Assembly (NCBI GenBank): GCA_965205535.1
Contig: CBDBHH010000005.1
Span: 1,736,001 to 1,800,000, forward strand
DNA length: 64,000 bases
Source of the DNA: UBA8079 sp965205535
GTDB taxonomy: Bacteria > Pseudomonadota > Alphaproteobacteria > UBA6615
Direction: 5' to 3'
Shown: positions 43,859-51,472 of the stretch, in pieces
How positions within the stretch are numbered: the first letter of the stretch is position 1
Layout: each line of letters opens with the position of its first letter
Made by a program: the position numbers and the translations under genes
The notes under the pieces: model-generated
Databases searched by the model: none
Told to the model about the DNA's origin: nothing
What the model saw: only the letters and a program-made list of their open reading frames with translations

Positions 43859-44722
43859 TTAAGCTACTCTCTGCACCTGCTGATCGGGTTGGTTTTGATC
43901 GATTGCCTGCCAGTAGATCACGGCAGGCGGTTTGCCGCCAAGGGCGGAATGCGGTCGCGCTTTGTTGTAGAACTCGATCCATTTTCGAATGCCGGCGCGA
44001 GCTTGTGACCCGGTCTCCCAGGCGTACAGGTAGACGCACTCGTATTTGAGGGAGCGCCACAGCCGTTCGACAAAGATGTTGTCGAGGAACCGTCCCTTGC
44101 CGTCCATGGAGATGCGCACACCCATCCGCTGCAGCCGGTCCGTCCATGCGAATGACGTGAACTGCGATCCCTGATCGGTGTTCACGATCTCCGGCGTGCC
44201 GAACTTGTGGATGGCCTCGTTTAACGCTTCGACACAGAAGTTGGCTTCCAGCGTGTTTGAGATGCGCCAGGCCAGCACCTTGCGGGTGAACCAGTCCATG
44301 ATCGCCACCAGATAGAGGAACCCGCGGCGCATCGGCAGATATGTGATGTCCGCTGCCCAGACCTGGTTCGGCCTATCCACCCTCAGCCCTTTGAGCAGAT
44401 AAGGCCAGATCTTGTGACCCTTCGCCGGCCTGCGCGTGTTGGGCTTCTGGTAAATCGGCATTAGGCCCATGAGCCGCATCAGCCGGCGAATGCGCTTCTC
44501 ATTCACCCGATGCCCCTCATTGCGCAGGTGCCAGGTCATCTGACGAACACCGAAGAACGGCGTCTTCAGGAACTGTTCATCGATCTGCCGCATCAGGGCC
44601 AGGTTCATATCACTTTCGCCCGTCGGCGTGTAATAGAACGACGACCGAGAGATCGACAGCAGCGCGCACTGCTTGCCTACAGACAGATTGGGACGGTTGG
44701 GTTCAATCATGTTCCCCCTCAC
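43859..44722 (-). CDS. IS3-family transposase OrfB (DDE integrase domain)
   Basis: A 287-residue DDE transposase. An N-terminal HTH_21-like region (LMRQIDEQFLKTPFFGVRQM) precedes the rve core, with acidic residues in VWAADITYLPMRRGFLYLV, IVNTDQGSQFTS and DNIFVERLWRSLKYE. It begins at a GTG overlapping the orfA stop and lies in the -1 frame relative to orfA. The active form is probably the OrfAB fusion made by frameshifting at T-TTT-TTA in orfA. All catalytic residues look intact. Confidence 0.93.
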   Translation of the reverse strand: MRGNMIEPNRPNLSVGKQCALLSISRSSFYYTPTGESDMNLALMRQIDEQFLKTPFFGVRQMTWHLRNEGHRVNEKRIRRLMRLMGLMPIYQKPNTRRPAKGHKIWPYLLKGLRVDRPNQVWAADITYLPMRRGFLYLVAIMDWFTRKVLAWRISNTLEANFCVEALNEAIHKFGTPEIVNTDQGSQFTSFAWTDRLQRMGVRISMDGKGRFLDNIFVERLWRSLKYECVYLYAWETGSQARAGIRKWIEFYNKARPHSALGGKPPAVIYWQAIDQNQPDQQVQRVA

Positions 44723-45012
44723 TTGCCGGTCCAGGGTTTGAGCTTTCTTGATAAAAAATCGTTGGCCACAGCCAACTCCCCGATCTTGGCGTGGAGTTCC
44801 CTGACCTGATCCTCATCGATCTCCGGCTTCTGTCGACCGCCCCGCTCGAATACGCCCGAGGCGCCTTCCAGCAGTGCACGCTTCCATTGATGGATCATGG
44901 TCGGGTGAACACCGAACCGGCTTGCCAGTTCGGATGCCGTCTCTTCGCCCTTCACCGCTTCAAGAGCAACCTTCGCCTTGAACTCGGGGGAGTGCTGCTT
45001 GCGTTTCGACAT
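44719..45012 (-). CDS. IS3-family transposase OrfA (helix-turn-helix)
   Basis: A 97-residue DNA-binding protein: FKAKVALEAVKGEETASELA, then SRFGVHPTMIHQWKRALLEG (HTH) and a leucine-zipper-like C-terminus. The heptamer T-TTT-TTA at 44758-44752 is a canonical -1 slippery site, and the -1 frame is open from there into orfB. OrfA alone usually represses transposition; the OrfAB fusion catalyses it. Confidence 0.93.
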   Translation of the reverse strand: MSKRKQHSPEFKAKVALEAVKGEETASELASRFGVHPTMIHQWKRALLEGASGVFERGGRQKPEIDEDQVRELHAKIGELAVANDFLSRKLKPWTGK

Positions 45013-45089
45013 CGCTGATCTCCTTTTCGTCGAAGACCAGCAGACAACAAATCGTAGCTTACGTCAGTGTCCCATTTCCGGGGAGTAGC

Positions 45090-45616
45090 TCATTTGGGCT
45101 TGCCCAACATGACCGACTTCACGATATCAATACGGGTCGTTCTGGGCCCCGCGTCGTTAGAGGCTGACCGGGCGGCATTGAAATAGGCTTCCGCAATGGC
45201 GTTGTTACCTCGAGCCTCTTCATCTCCCACTTCCGCAACAAATTTCTTAAGCCGCGAAGATATAGTCGAGTTAATGCGAGCTTTTGCGAGAACAGCGTTG
45301 TGCCCCAACTGCATATCGCGTGCGGCCGCGAAAAGTGAGTAAAAGTCGGCTTGGGTGCGAAGTCTGCTTCTCACCAAGATCCCTTCTTTGTCTGCTACCA
45401 AAAACTTGTTGATCAGCCGGATCGTGTCTTGGAAGTGTTCTGTGATCTCCGATTTTGGCGGCCATTCAATGTCTCTTGCTGAGAAGGAGGTATCGAGATC
45501 ATCCTGTGATGTTGATTTCGGACCCTGTTCCAAGAACAGAAGCAGTTCAGCTGTTAGCTCAACATCTTTCATCTGGCGCTGAGATTGCGCTGATATCTGT
45601 GGAAAATTATGGGAGT
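45090..45616 (-). pseudogene. C-terminal fragment of the disrupted DUF262 gene
   Basis: The third piece of a split gene. From the ATG at 45572 it reads MKDVELTAELLLFLEQGPKS and matches the region of DUF262 proteins after their RxKDxE motif; in frame before it lies NSHNFPQISAQSQRQ up to the transposon junction near 45616. It now ends KPK plus a TGA supplied by the IS3 end. Without the IS3 and its TTT duplication the frame would go on LPKVGND and stop, overlapping the TTG start of the RelA/SpoT gene. Low GC relative to flanking genes. Confidence 0.8.
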
Positions 45617-45634
45617 TATATACCTAGTTGCACC
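45617..45634 (+). repeat. Left terminal inverted repeat of IS1595-family element 1
   Basis: TATATACCTAGTTGCACC is matched perfectly in reverse complement at 48296-48313. The outer TATA (45617-45620 and 48310-48313) is probably the target duplication; because TATATA is self-similar, the exact boundary is uncertain by two bases. Confidence 0.85.
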
Positions 45635-45642
45635 AAAATCAC

Positions 45643-45671
45643 TTGACGTGGCTGCCCGGTGCAACTATCTT
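45643..45671 (+). promoter_or_regulatory. Promoter of element 1 transposase
   Basis: TTGACG (45643-45648), 17 bases, TATCTT (45666-45671), next to the left repeat. AGGAGG follows at 45678-45683, five bases before the ATG. A TTGACG with 17-base spacing occupies the equivalent place in element 2. Confidence 0.45.
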
Positions 45672-45688
45672 CCATATAGGAGGCCGCC

Positions 45689-46591
45689 ATGAATGACCAT
45701 ATGAGCATCCCTGAGTTTTACAAACGGTTCCCAAGCGAGGAAGCGTGCGCAGTGTTTATTGAGCAAGAACGATGGGACGGAAATGTAGCGTGCCCGCGTT
45801 GTGATCATGAGAAGGTTTATCGTGTCAAAGGAAAGATGGGTTTCAAGTGTGCTGGCTGCCGCAAACAGTTCTCTGTTCGGACAGGAAGCATTATGGATAG
45901 TTCGCGGTTGCCACTGCAGACATGGCTATTGGCCATATACATGATGACTACGGCTCGCAAAGGCATTTCAAGCGTGCAGTTTGCCAAGGAACTCGGCGTT
46001 ACACAAAAGACTGCGTGGTTCCTTGAACATCGGATTAGAGAAGCGTGTGTTAGTGGAAAAGGGCTTCTGTCCGGCGAGGTGGAGATCGATGAAACTTATA
46101 TCGGCGGCAAAGAGCGCAACAAGCACGCCAACAAGAAACTTCGCGCCGGACGAGGGACAGTTGGCAAGCAGCCAGTGATCGGGATGCGTGAGCGTAACGG
46201 TCCCATCCGCGCAATGCCGGTCAACAGAACCAACAAGAGAACCTTACAGCCAGCAATCAGAAGTAATGTAAGTGCCGGTTCAACTATCTATACTGACGAG
46301 CATAAAGCCTATGACGGAATGCCCGACTACAACCGCGAGGCGGTACGCCACAGTGCGGGCGAATATGTTAATGGTGCCGCCTCGACCAACGGGATTGAGA
46401 GCTTCTGGGCGTTGCTAAAGCGCGGATACTACGGAACTCACCATTGGTGGAGCGTCAAGCATCTTCACCGTTACGTCGCCGAATACCAGCATCGCCAAAA
46501 CACGATCGGGTTGTCCGGTGAGCCAGCGTTGGCTACTATCGTCCGCAAGGGAGAGGGAAAGCGATTGACCTATGCCGCCCTCACAGCTTGA
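45689..46591 (+). CDS. IS1595-family (ISXO2-like) transposase, element 1
   Basis: A 300-residue transposase. An N-terminal zinc ribbon (CPRCDHEKVYRVKGKMGFKC with AGC) is followed by a helix-turn-helix (ISSVQFAKELGVTQKTAWFL) and the catalytic core: VEIDETYIGGKERN, STIYTDEHKAYDGM and NGIESFWALLKRGYYGTHHW. All core acidic residues seem present. It starts after a good ribosome site and is 12 bases before the methyltransferase start. Confidence 0.92.
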   Translation: MNDHMSIPEFYKRFPSEEACAVFIEQERWDGNVACPRCDHEKVYRVKGKMGFKCAGCRKQFSVRTGSIMDSSRLPLQTWLLAIYMMTTARKGISSVQFAKELGVTQKTAWFLEHRIREACVSGKGLLSGEVEIDETYIGGKERNKHANKKLRAGRGTVGKQPVIGMRERNGPIRAMPVNRTNKRTLQPAIRSNVSAGSTIYTDEHKAYDGMPDYNREAVRHSAGEYVNGAASTNGIESFWALLKRGYYGTHHWWSVKHLHRYVAEYQHRQNTIGLSGEPALATIVRKGEGKRLTYAALTA

Positions 46592-46603
46592 TGGAGAGAG
46601 CCA

Positions 46604-46900
46604 ATGGCCGACGAGAAAATCATCGCACCACTTGAGGACACCTTCGACGAAGCAGTGCGCAAAGTCGCTCGTAGCCAGCCGGGGACACATCGGGCAAAAG
46701 ATGGTAAGGTAAAACAGGGACAACCCGACAACCCGACAACCCGACAACCCGACAACCCGACAACCCGACAACCCGACAACCCGACAACCCGACAACCCGA
46801 CAACCCGACAACCCGACAACCCGACAACCCGACAACCCGACAACCCGACAACCCGACAACCCGACAACCCGACAACCCGACAAGAAGCCAAGGGGCCTAA
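46604..46900 (+). CDS. 5' part of a phase-variable DNA methyltransferase (present frame OFF)
   Basis: The ATG at 46604 follows GGAGAGA and begins MADEKIIAPLEDTFDEAVRK. After about 38 residues the frame enters the octamer repeat (read as DNPTTRQP over and over) and with the present copy number ends at TAA 46898-46900 after TRSQGA. The catalytic frame is offset by two bases. Loss of one octamer (or gain of two) would join this start to KPRGLIHRGNCLEIM and the SPPY domain, giving a 332- or 340-residue enzyme. The third frame also stops at once. This is the arrangement of a contingency locus. Confidence 0.85.
   Translation: MADEKIIAPLEDTFDEAVRKVARSQPGTHRAKDGKVKQGQPDNPTTRQPDNPTTRQPDNPTTRQPDNPTTRQPDNPTTRQPDNPTTRQPDNPTRSQGA
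46719..46883 (+). repeat. Octanucleotide tandem repeat (GACAACCC), 20.6 copies
   Basis: Twenty perfect copies of GACAACCC (46719-46878) plus a partial GACAA. The unit is not a multiple of three and has no stop codon in any frame on either strand, so each slip changes which downstream frame is read. It lies inside the methyltransferase coding region. There are no spacers, so it is not a CRISPR array. Confidence 0.98.
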
Positions 46901-46926
46901 TCCATAGGGGCAATTGTCTCGAAATC

Positions 46927-47610
46927 ATGCGCTCCATGCCGGACGAATCAGTCCGGCTGGTGGTTACTTCGCCTCCCTACAACATCAAGAACAGTAGCGG
47001 CAATGGCCTGAAAAACGGCAATGGCGGTAAATGGCCAAAGGCCGCTTTGTTGAACGGCTATGCAGAGCATGACGATTGCCTGCCCCATGACCTCTACGTG
47101 GCGTGGCAACGTGAATGCATATCGGAGATGCTTCGCCTTTTGCGTCCCGACGGCGCGATTTTTTACAATCACAAATGGCGCGTTCAAAGCGGATTATTAC
47201 AGGATCGCTCCGACATCATGGCGGGGTTCCCCGTCCGTCAAATCCTGATTTGGCATAGGTCGGGCGGGATCAATTTCAATCCTGGCTACTTTCTCCCCAA
47301 CTATGAAGTAGTTTACTTGATTGCGAAACCAGATTTCCGGCTAGCTCCCAAAGCAAATGCCATTGGCTGTGTTTGGCGAATTGATCAGGAAACCGGAAAC
47401 GCTCATCCAGCACCTTTTCCCGTGGAACTGGCGGCACGATGCGTAGAATCCGTTGGTGAAGGTCCGGTCCTCGACCCGTTTATGGGATCAGGGACGACGG
47501 CTATTGCCGCTGAACAGGCTGGAATCGACTGGATCGGTATCGAGAAGTCCGAAGAATACGTCGCAATGGCGGAAGAGAGGATCGCACACGCATTGAGCCG
47601 ATTGTCGTGA
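46927..47610 (+). CDS. DNA methyltransferase catalytic region (beta-class N4-cytosine/N6-adenine)
   Basis: A 227-residue frame from the first internal ATG. Motif order is IV (VTSPPYNI) first and motif I (VLDPFMGSGTTAIAAEQAGI) near the C-terminus, the beta class. The frame is open upstream and encodes GLIHRGNCLEI, the normal beginning of such enzymes, so the full protein starts before the octamer repeat. Pairing with an MvaI/BcnI-like nuclease hints at N4-cytosine methylation of a CC(W/S)GG-like site, but the specificity is inference. The stop overlaps the nuclease start (GTGA). Confidence 0.9.
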   Translation: MRSMPDESVRLVVTSPPYNIKNSSGNGLKNGNGGKWPKAALLNGYAEHDDCLPHDLYVAWQRECISEMLRLLRPDGAIFYNHKWRVQSGLLQDRSDIMAGFPVRQILIWHRSGGINFNPGYFLPNYEVVYLIAKPDFRLAPKANAIGCVWRIDQETGNAHPAPFPVELAARCVESVGEGPVLDPFMGSGTTAIAAEQAGIDWIGIEKSEEYVAMAEERIAHALSRLS

Positions 47611-48296
47611 CGGTCATGACCGACGCCGATCTGTATGCCCGATTACGCGGCGTGCTAAAGAGGGGATGGGTCTATCTCCCTGATTATCCGGGATATGGGG
47701 GATCTGGCGCTCCTGGCAAGATTCTTGAAGAACTGCTGGGCATTGACGGAGGAAATTCGGACACGCCAGATGCAGGGAAGTGGGAGATCAAGTTTCATTC
47801 ACGATCTGCTCTATTGACTCTCTTCCACCTTGAAGCCCTGCCCAAAGGTCACATGCACCACATGGTGCGCGAGTTCGGCTGGCAAGATGCGAAGGGAAGG
47901 ACTAGTTTCCGACATACGATCCACGGGCGTTCCGAAAGAGGGTTTTATGTGGCCAATGAAAGCAACCGCATCACGGTTCGCAACAGTTCGGTAAGTGATA
48001 TTGTCTGGCCACATTGGACGCATGATAGCCTGATTAATGCTTTTGCTGCAAAATTTCGACGCCTGATCGTGGTCAAAGGAACGAAGCGAAAGGACCAAGT
48101 GCGTTATGAAACTGCGCATCTGTACTGGGAGCCTCAGATTACACTATTTATAGAAGCCGTTGAACGTGGCATAGTAGCTATCGATTTTGATGCGCGGACG
48201 AACAACGGTCGTGGGTTGCGTAATCATGGAACTAAATTCCGTATCAAGTACGATGACCTGCACCACCTTTATCACCGTCGTCAAAAATTCGATTAG
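47607..48296 (+). CDS. MvaI/BcnI-family type II restriction endonuclease
   Basis: A 229-residue protein (GTG start at 47607 overlapping the methyltransferase stop; an ATG at 47616 is an alternative). The active site matches the MvaI/BcnI pattern: GSGAPGKILEELLGIDGGNS, then DTPDAGKWEIKFHSR, giving E...PD...ExK. The C-terminus has HGTKFRIKYDDLHHLYHRRQ, as in the family. MvaI and BcnI act as monomers that nick each strand in turn. The stop codon ends at the first base of the right terminal repeat. If the methyltransferase is OFF while this gene is ON the host DNA would be at risk, so expression should be linked. Confidence 0.82.
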   Translation: MTVMTDADLYARLRGVLKRGWVYLPDYPGYGGSGAPGKILEELLGIDGGNSDTPDAGKWEIKFHSRSALLTLFHLEALPKGHMHHMVREFGWQDAKGRTSFRHTIHGRSERGFYVANESNRITVRNSSVSDIVWPHWTHDSLINAFAAKFRRLIVVKGTKRKDQVRYETAHLYWEPQITLFIEAVERGIVAIDFDARTNNGRGLRNHGTKFRIKYDDLHHLYHRRQKFD

Positions 48297-48555
48297 GTGC
48301 AACTAGGTATATAGGTCCCAAAATTATTCGGTAGCTGCTTGTTCATCCAGTTCGCTAGTTCTTCAGCAGCAGATATAAATTCTCCGTCGAACATCGCATG
48401 ACGGAGCTCTTGTCTGGACAATTTGGCGACGTTCCGATTGATGCGATCAAATATATTATTGATTATTTTTTCGTCATCGGAGGGAATGTATTCAACGAAA
48501 AATCTGTAAGACCATATCGATTTCTTTAAATCGTCGTCTAGTTCTTTAAAGTATT
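48293..48555 (-). pseudogene. Middle fragment of the disrupted DUF262 gene
   Basis: The stretch between the two IS1595 transposons, read on the minus strand: YFKELDDDLKKSIWSYRFFV, then FDRINRNVAKLSRQELRHAM with FDGEF, a highly characteristic DUF262 block (RiNrnvakLsrQELR). It now ends in TYIPSCT plus a stop supplied by element 1, and its upstream side runs into element 2. About 79 residues of the ancestral protein survive here. Confidence 0.85.
48548..48555. repeat. Left target-site duplication of element 2
   Basis: AAAGTATT here against AAAATATT at 52467-52474, eight bases with one difference. Eight-base duplications are normal for the IS1595 family. Confidence 0.8.
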
Positions 48556-48620
48556 GGCGATTATGCACTTGACGACACGAGTCGTAAAAACACCGTCTTT
48601 TAGTCGGTCTCGACCTCAAA

Positions 48621-49052
48621 TTAGCTGTTGGTCTTGGCTCTAGGATAGGCGCTCACGCGTTTTGATTCTGTGTCGTTATCCGGCTCCTGCTCAGCACCTA
48701 ACGCCTTTGCCATCATATCGTTGAATTCGGTTTCCTTCATCCGCATTTCGTCGGCGGGGTCGGTTTTTGTCTTTGGCATCCGATAAATCCTTTTGCGGTT
48801 GTCGATATCAAGGATCAAAACCTCATCGGGTTTTGAGCGTACAATGTACAGAATTCGGTAGTCCCCCGATCTCTCACGATACACCGGGTCACCTTCGGGC
48901 GTTTCTATGTCCTTCAAGCGCTTGCATGAAGCAGGAAAAGGGTTTTTGTGTAACGCTTTCGTGCGTTTTGTAATCTGCCTCCTGATCTTCGGCGGTAAGC
49001 CTTCGAGAAAATCGAGCGCGCGGTCTGTAAACGCGAAACCAACATAGGGCAT
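48621..49052 (-). CDS. RelE/ParE-like toxin with antitoxin-like C-terminal tail
   Basis: A 143-residue protein. Residues 1-92 have the RelE/ParE pattern (AFTDRALDFLEGLPPKIRRQ, RERSGDYRILYIVRSKPDEV, LILDIDNRKRIYR), normally the end of such toxins. The remaining 50 residues start MPKTKTDPADEMRMKETEFN and resemble the opening of a small separate antitoxin, so this may be a toxin-antitoxin fusion. The start overlaps the stop of the R-M gene (TGATG). It could act in maintenance of the transposon. Confidence 0.75.
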   Translation of the reverse strand: MPYVGFAFTDRALDFLEGLPPKIRRQITKRTKALHKNPFPASCKRLKDIETPEGDPVYRERSGDYRILYIVRSKPDEVLILDIDNRKRIYRMPKTKTDPADEMRMKETEFNDMMAKALGAEQEPDNDTESKRVSAYPRAKTNS

Positions 49053-51472
49053 CAGTCGCCCATCAACGCCGAAAGCCTTGTGTCGAGCGCATCGCCTGAA
49101 ATGACAGCATCATTGCCATTTTCCACATTGGCAAGCCGCTCACGCGCGATCTGTGTGTCAAGCGCGTCTTCTGTATCATCTAATATCTGGTCCTCGACCA
49201 CGGCGGCGCGGTGCAGATAGTCGTGAATACGGTCCAGCAACGCCTCTGTGTGCGGTAACGGAAAAGGTGCAATTCTATCTGGCGTGGCCTTTCTGCCGTA
49301 GCTGAACCGCCAGCGTTCATTTCGTACCGCAGCCGCAGCGACGTATAGCATCGCATGGGGAACATCGGGCTTAGGCAGTAGCAAAAGGCAATCGTCTGTG
49401 ACTCCGCAAGGCCATTCCTGCACGTTTGCGACAGCAATAGAGCCAGTGCTGGGAACTGTGACAAACGGCGGCTGCAAAAGGTCATCGAAGTCATAGAAGC
49501 CGTAGCAGCCATTATCCATACCGCGAGAAGATATGATAAGAGACTGACCGGGCAGAAGCCCCTCTTTGCTGTGGAGTTCCCGCTGCCCGTATTTGATATC
49601 AAAATAGAAGCCAATCGTTCCTTCGGCTTTAGAGTGTGTGGTTTTGGTCTTGCGCTTGCGAGGGTTGGAGGTGTTTTCGACATTGAGCGTAACCAAATCC
49701 GCTGCATTCAAAGCAGTGAACGCGGTACGTGACCGTATGATCTCGCGCGCCGCCGTGTCGCCAAACGATTCAGGCATCTGGCGGGCGGGAATGTAAGCGC
49801 CGGGCGCAAAACTCAATTCCTTGTCGAGCACTGACCACCCCGAAAATCCAGGTTCCGTTTCAGAGCCGTGAAAATGATCCAGAGCCGCAGGGAGTTGGTT
49901 ACCTTCGCAGACAATGCGAACTCCCTTTTTGAGCCGGAAGCCATCATTTTCTATTCTGGCGAAGAACACCTTTTTGTTGCTGGGGTGCGGTATGCCCTTG
50001 CGCAAATACACAATCGCAGTCGTCGCACTCGCATATGGTTGGAACAGATAGTCAGGCATCTGAACAACGGCTTCGAGAGTATTTTTCTTCAACAGATTCG
50101 ACCGCCACTGTTTCACTTTGCCGCCCTTAACTAGCAGCGACTGCGGTATGACGGCTGTTAGTCGCCCGCCCTGCGCCAACCCCTCCAGCCCGCGATTGAC
50201 AAAATTTTGAGTCGGCGCATCCGTTTTCTTGTGCGGATAGGGCGGGTTCATCAGGACAACCGTGGCCGTGCTGTCCGGGTATTCCGGGTCTGTGAATGCG
50301 TCCCCCCGATGAACTTGGGACGACCCGTCGCCGCGCAATATCATATTGGCTACGCAAAGTGCCGCCGTAACTGGTTCGTCATCGAACCCAATCAAGCAGT
50401 CCTGAACCAGCTTCACCATTTCGGAGCGCGAGATATGATGTTCGCGCGCAATTCGTTCCATCGCGGCGATAAGAAATCCACCTGTGCCGCATGTAGGGTC
50501 GAGAACCACATCGTCCCTTGTGACGCCAACCAGATCGGCGCAAAAATTGGCTATGTGGCGTGGGGTGAAATACTGACCTATCGTGTTTCCGCCAGCGTAG
50601 CGGAAAAACGTTTCGTAAAGCTGGCCCAGATAGTCGTGTTCTGCGGTTAGCACCTGAACGTTCAGCAGTTCCAGGATGCTGATTATCCGGCGCGCCTTTA
50701 CGGCTAGTTTTTCGTTCGCTTCATCGACTAGCAGGCTCTTGGCCAGAATAGGTTTGCCAGCCTTCCAAAAAGCCTTCTCGCAAGCTTGGTTGATGTCGGA
50801 CAGGATGTTGGCGGGGTCTTTCCTGATCGCGCCCTGCGACTGCCATAGCGCCAACATGCAGGCCCCTACAACCGATGGACGCGAGCGATCATTGACGCTG
50901 GATTCCCTCAAAAGACGATTTATCTCATCGGCGAATAGCGCCAAGACTTCCGGTGCCGGAACCGTTGGTCGGAGTTCGGGGGAAGCAGACGGAACCCGCA
51001 TACGGTCGGTATCCAACCTGTTGGGTATCCAACCGATCGGATTGCCTTCGTAGGTCAGTGGTAGCCAAGCAGTGCCATTCCACTTGAACACCCGCACAGC
51101 GAAGTCGTCTTCGCTAGTTCCTGCGACAGCAACGGCAAGCGGGTTGTATCCAGCCTCCACACAAGCGTGACCGTATATTTCGGTCACTTCATGCACAGCC
51201 TTGTCAATATCACCCTTGGTCGCCTTGGCTTCGACAATGAGGGCCGGCTGCAATGTCTTTCGATCAACAACCACGGCTTCAGGCAAGCCACGGCCAATCA
51301 TCGTGACCTTGCTTCGACGCAAGAAAACATCCTGTAAATGAGTGTGGTCTTTGTACTCGTGCTGGCGCAACATCTCGCCGTTAGGCGGGCGACGGCAATC
51401 CCATCCCTGCGCTTTGAGCAGTTCGGTAAGGAGGTGTTCGGCGCGGATTTCCGAAACGCGAGGCTGCGTCAT
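49052..51472 (-). CDS. Single-chain restriction-modification protein (type IIG-like, HsdM-type methylase core)
   Basis: An 806-residue protein with three parts. Residues about 1-130 hold a PD-(D/E)xK-like nuclease (EAVVVDRKTLQPALIVEAKA). The centre is an HsdM-type N6-adenine methylase: GNTIGQYFTPRHIANFCADL, motif I VVLDPTCGTGGFLIAAM, motif IV VVLMNPPYPHKK. The C-terminal 300 residues resemble a type I specificity/target-recognition half with a final coiled helix (RIHDYLHRAAVVEDQILDDT). It starts at TAATG overlapping the transposase stop and ends at TGATG overlapping the RelE-like gene. No separate S or R subunit is near. Recognition site unknown. Confidence 0.82.
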   Translation of the reverse strand: MTQPRVSEIRAEHLLTELLKAQGWDCRRPPNGEMLRQHEYKDHTHLQDVFLRRSKVTMIGRGLPEAVVVDRKTLQPALIVEAKATKGDIDKAVHEVTEIYGHACVEAGYNPLAVAVAGTSEDDFAVRVFKWNGTAWLPLTYEGNPIGWIPNRLDTDRMRVPSASPELRPTVPAPEVLALFADEINRLLRESSVNDRSRPSVVGACMLALWQSQGAIRKDPANILSDINQACEKAFWKAGKPILAKSLLVDEANEKLAVKARRIISILELLNVQVLTAEHDYLGQLYETFFRYAGGNTIGQYFTPRHIANFCADLVGVTRDDVVLDPTCGTGGFLIAAMERIAREHHISRSEMVKLVQDCLIGFDDEPVTAALCVANMILRGDGSSQVHRGDAFTDPEYPDSTATVVLMNPPYPHKKTDAPTQNFVNRGLEGLAQGGRLTAVIPQSLLVKGGKVKQWRSNLLKKNTLEAVVQMPDYLFQPYASATTAIVYLRKGIPHPSNKKVFFARIENDGFRLKKGVRIVCEGNQLPAALDHFHGSETEPGFSGWSVLDKELSFAPGAYIPARQMPESFGDTAAREIIRSRTAFTALNAADLVTLNVENTSNPRKRKTKTTHSKAEGTIGFYFDIKYGQRELHSKEGLLPGQSLIISSRGMDNGCYGFYDFDDLLQPPFVTVPSTGSIAVANVQEWPCGVTDDCLLLLPKPDVPHAMLYVAAAAVRNERWRFSYGRKATPDRIAPFPLPHTEALLDRIHDYLHRAAVVEDQILDDTEDALDTQIARERLANVENGNDAVISGDALDTRLSALMGD

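Larger units (their letters stand above)
43820..45092 (-). mobile_element. IS3-family insertion sequence, intact
   Basis: A 1273-base element. The ends TGAGCTACTCCCCG (43820 inward) and its reverse complement ending at 45092 are inverted repeats, with further matches inward. The flanks carry a three-base direct duplication TTT (43817-43819 and 45093-45095). It contains orfA and orfB with the -1 frameshift arrangement. It inserted near the end of the DUF262 gene and reads toward the RelA/SpoT gene. Confidence 0.93.
45621..48309 (+). mobile_element. IS1595-family transposon 1 carrying a restriction-modification module
   Basis: About 2.69 kb bounded by the inverted repeats at 45617-45634 and 48296-48313. 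It holds, all on the plus strand, an IS1595-type transposase, a methyltransferase split by an octamer repeat, and an MvaI/BcnI-like endonuclease whose stop codon touches the right repeat. It interrupts a DUF262 gene read on the opposite strand. Removing it with one TATA copy restores the frame GGG ACC TAT AAC. IS1595 elements with passenger genes are known as a class; this cargo was not recognised as a named element. Confidence 0.85.

Noticed and set aside
46719..46883. Possible CRISPR array
   Set aside because: Uniform octamers without spacers or cas genes; a simple sequence repeat.
46415..46937. Minus-strand frames reading GLSGCRVV repeats
   Set aside because: They exist only because the octamer repeat has no stop codon in any frame; they lack domains and starts.
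48293..48619. Independent 108-residue gene
   Set aside because: Its first 24 codons are transposon end sequence and its last five come from the other transposon; the rest is the middle of the DUF262 gene.
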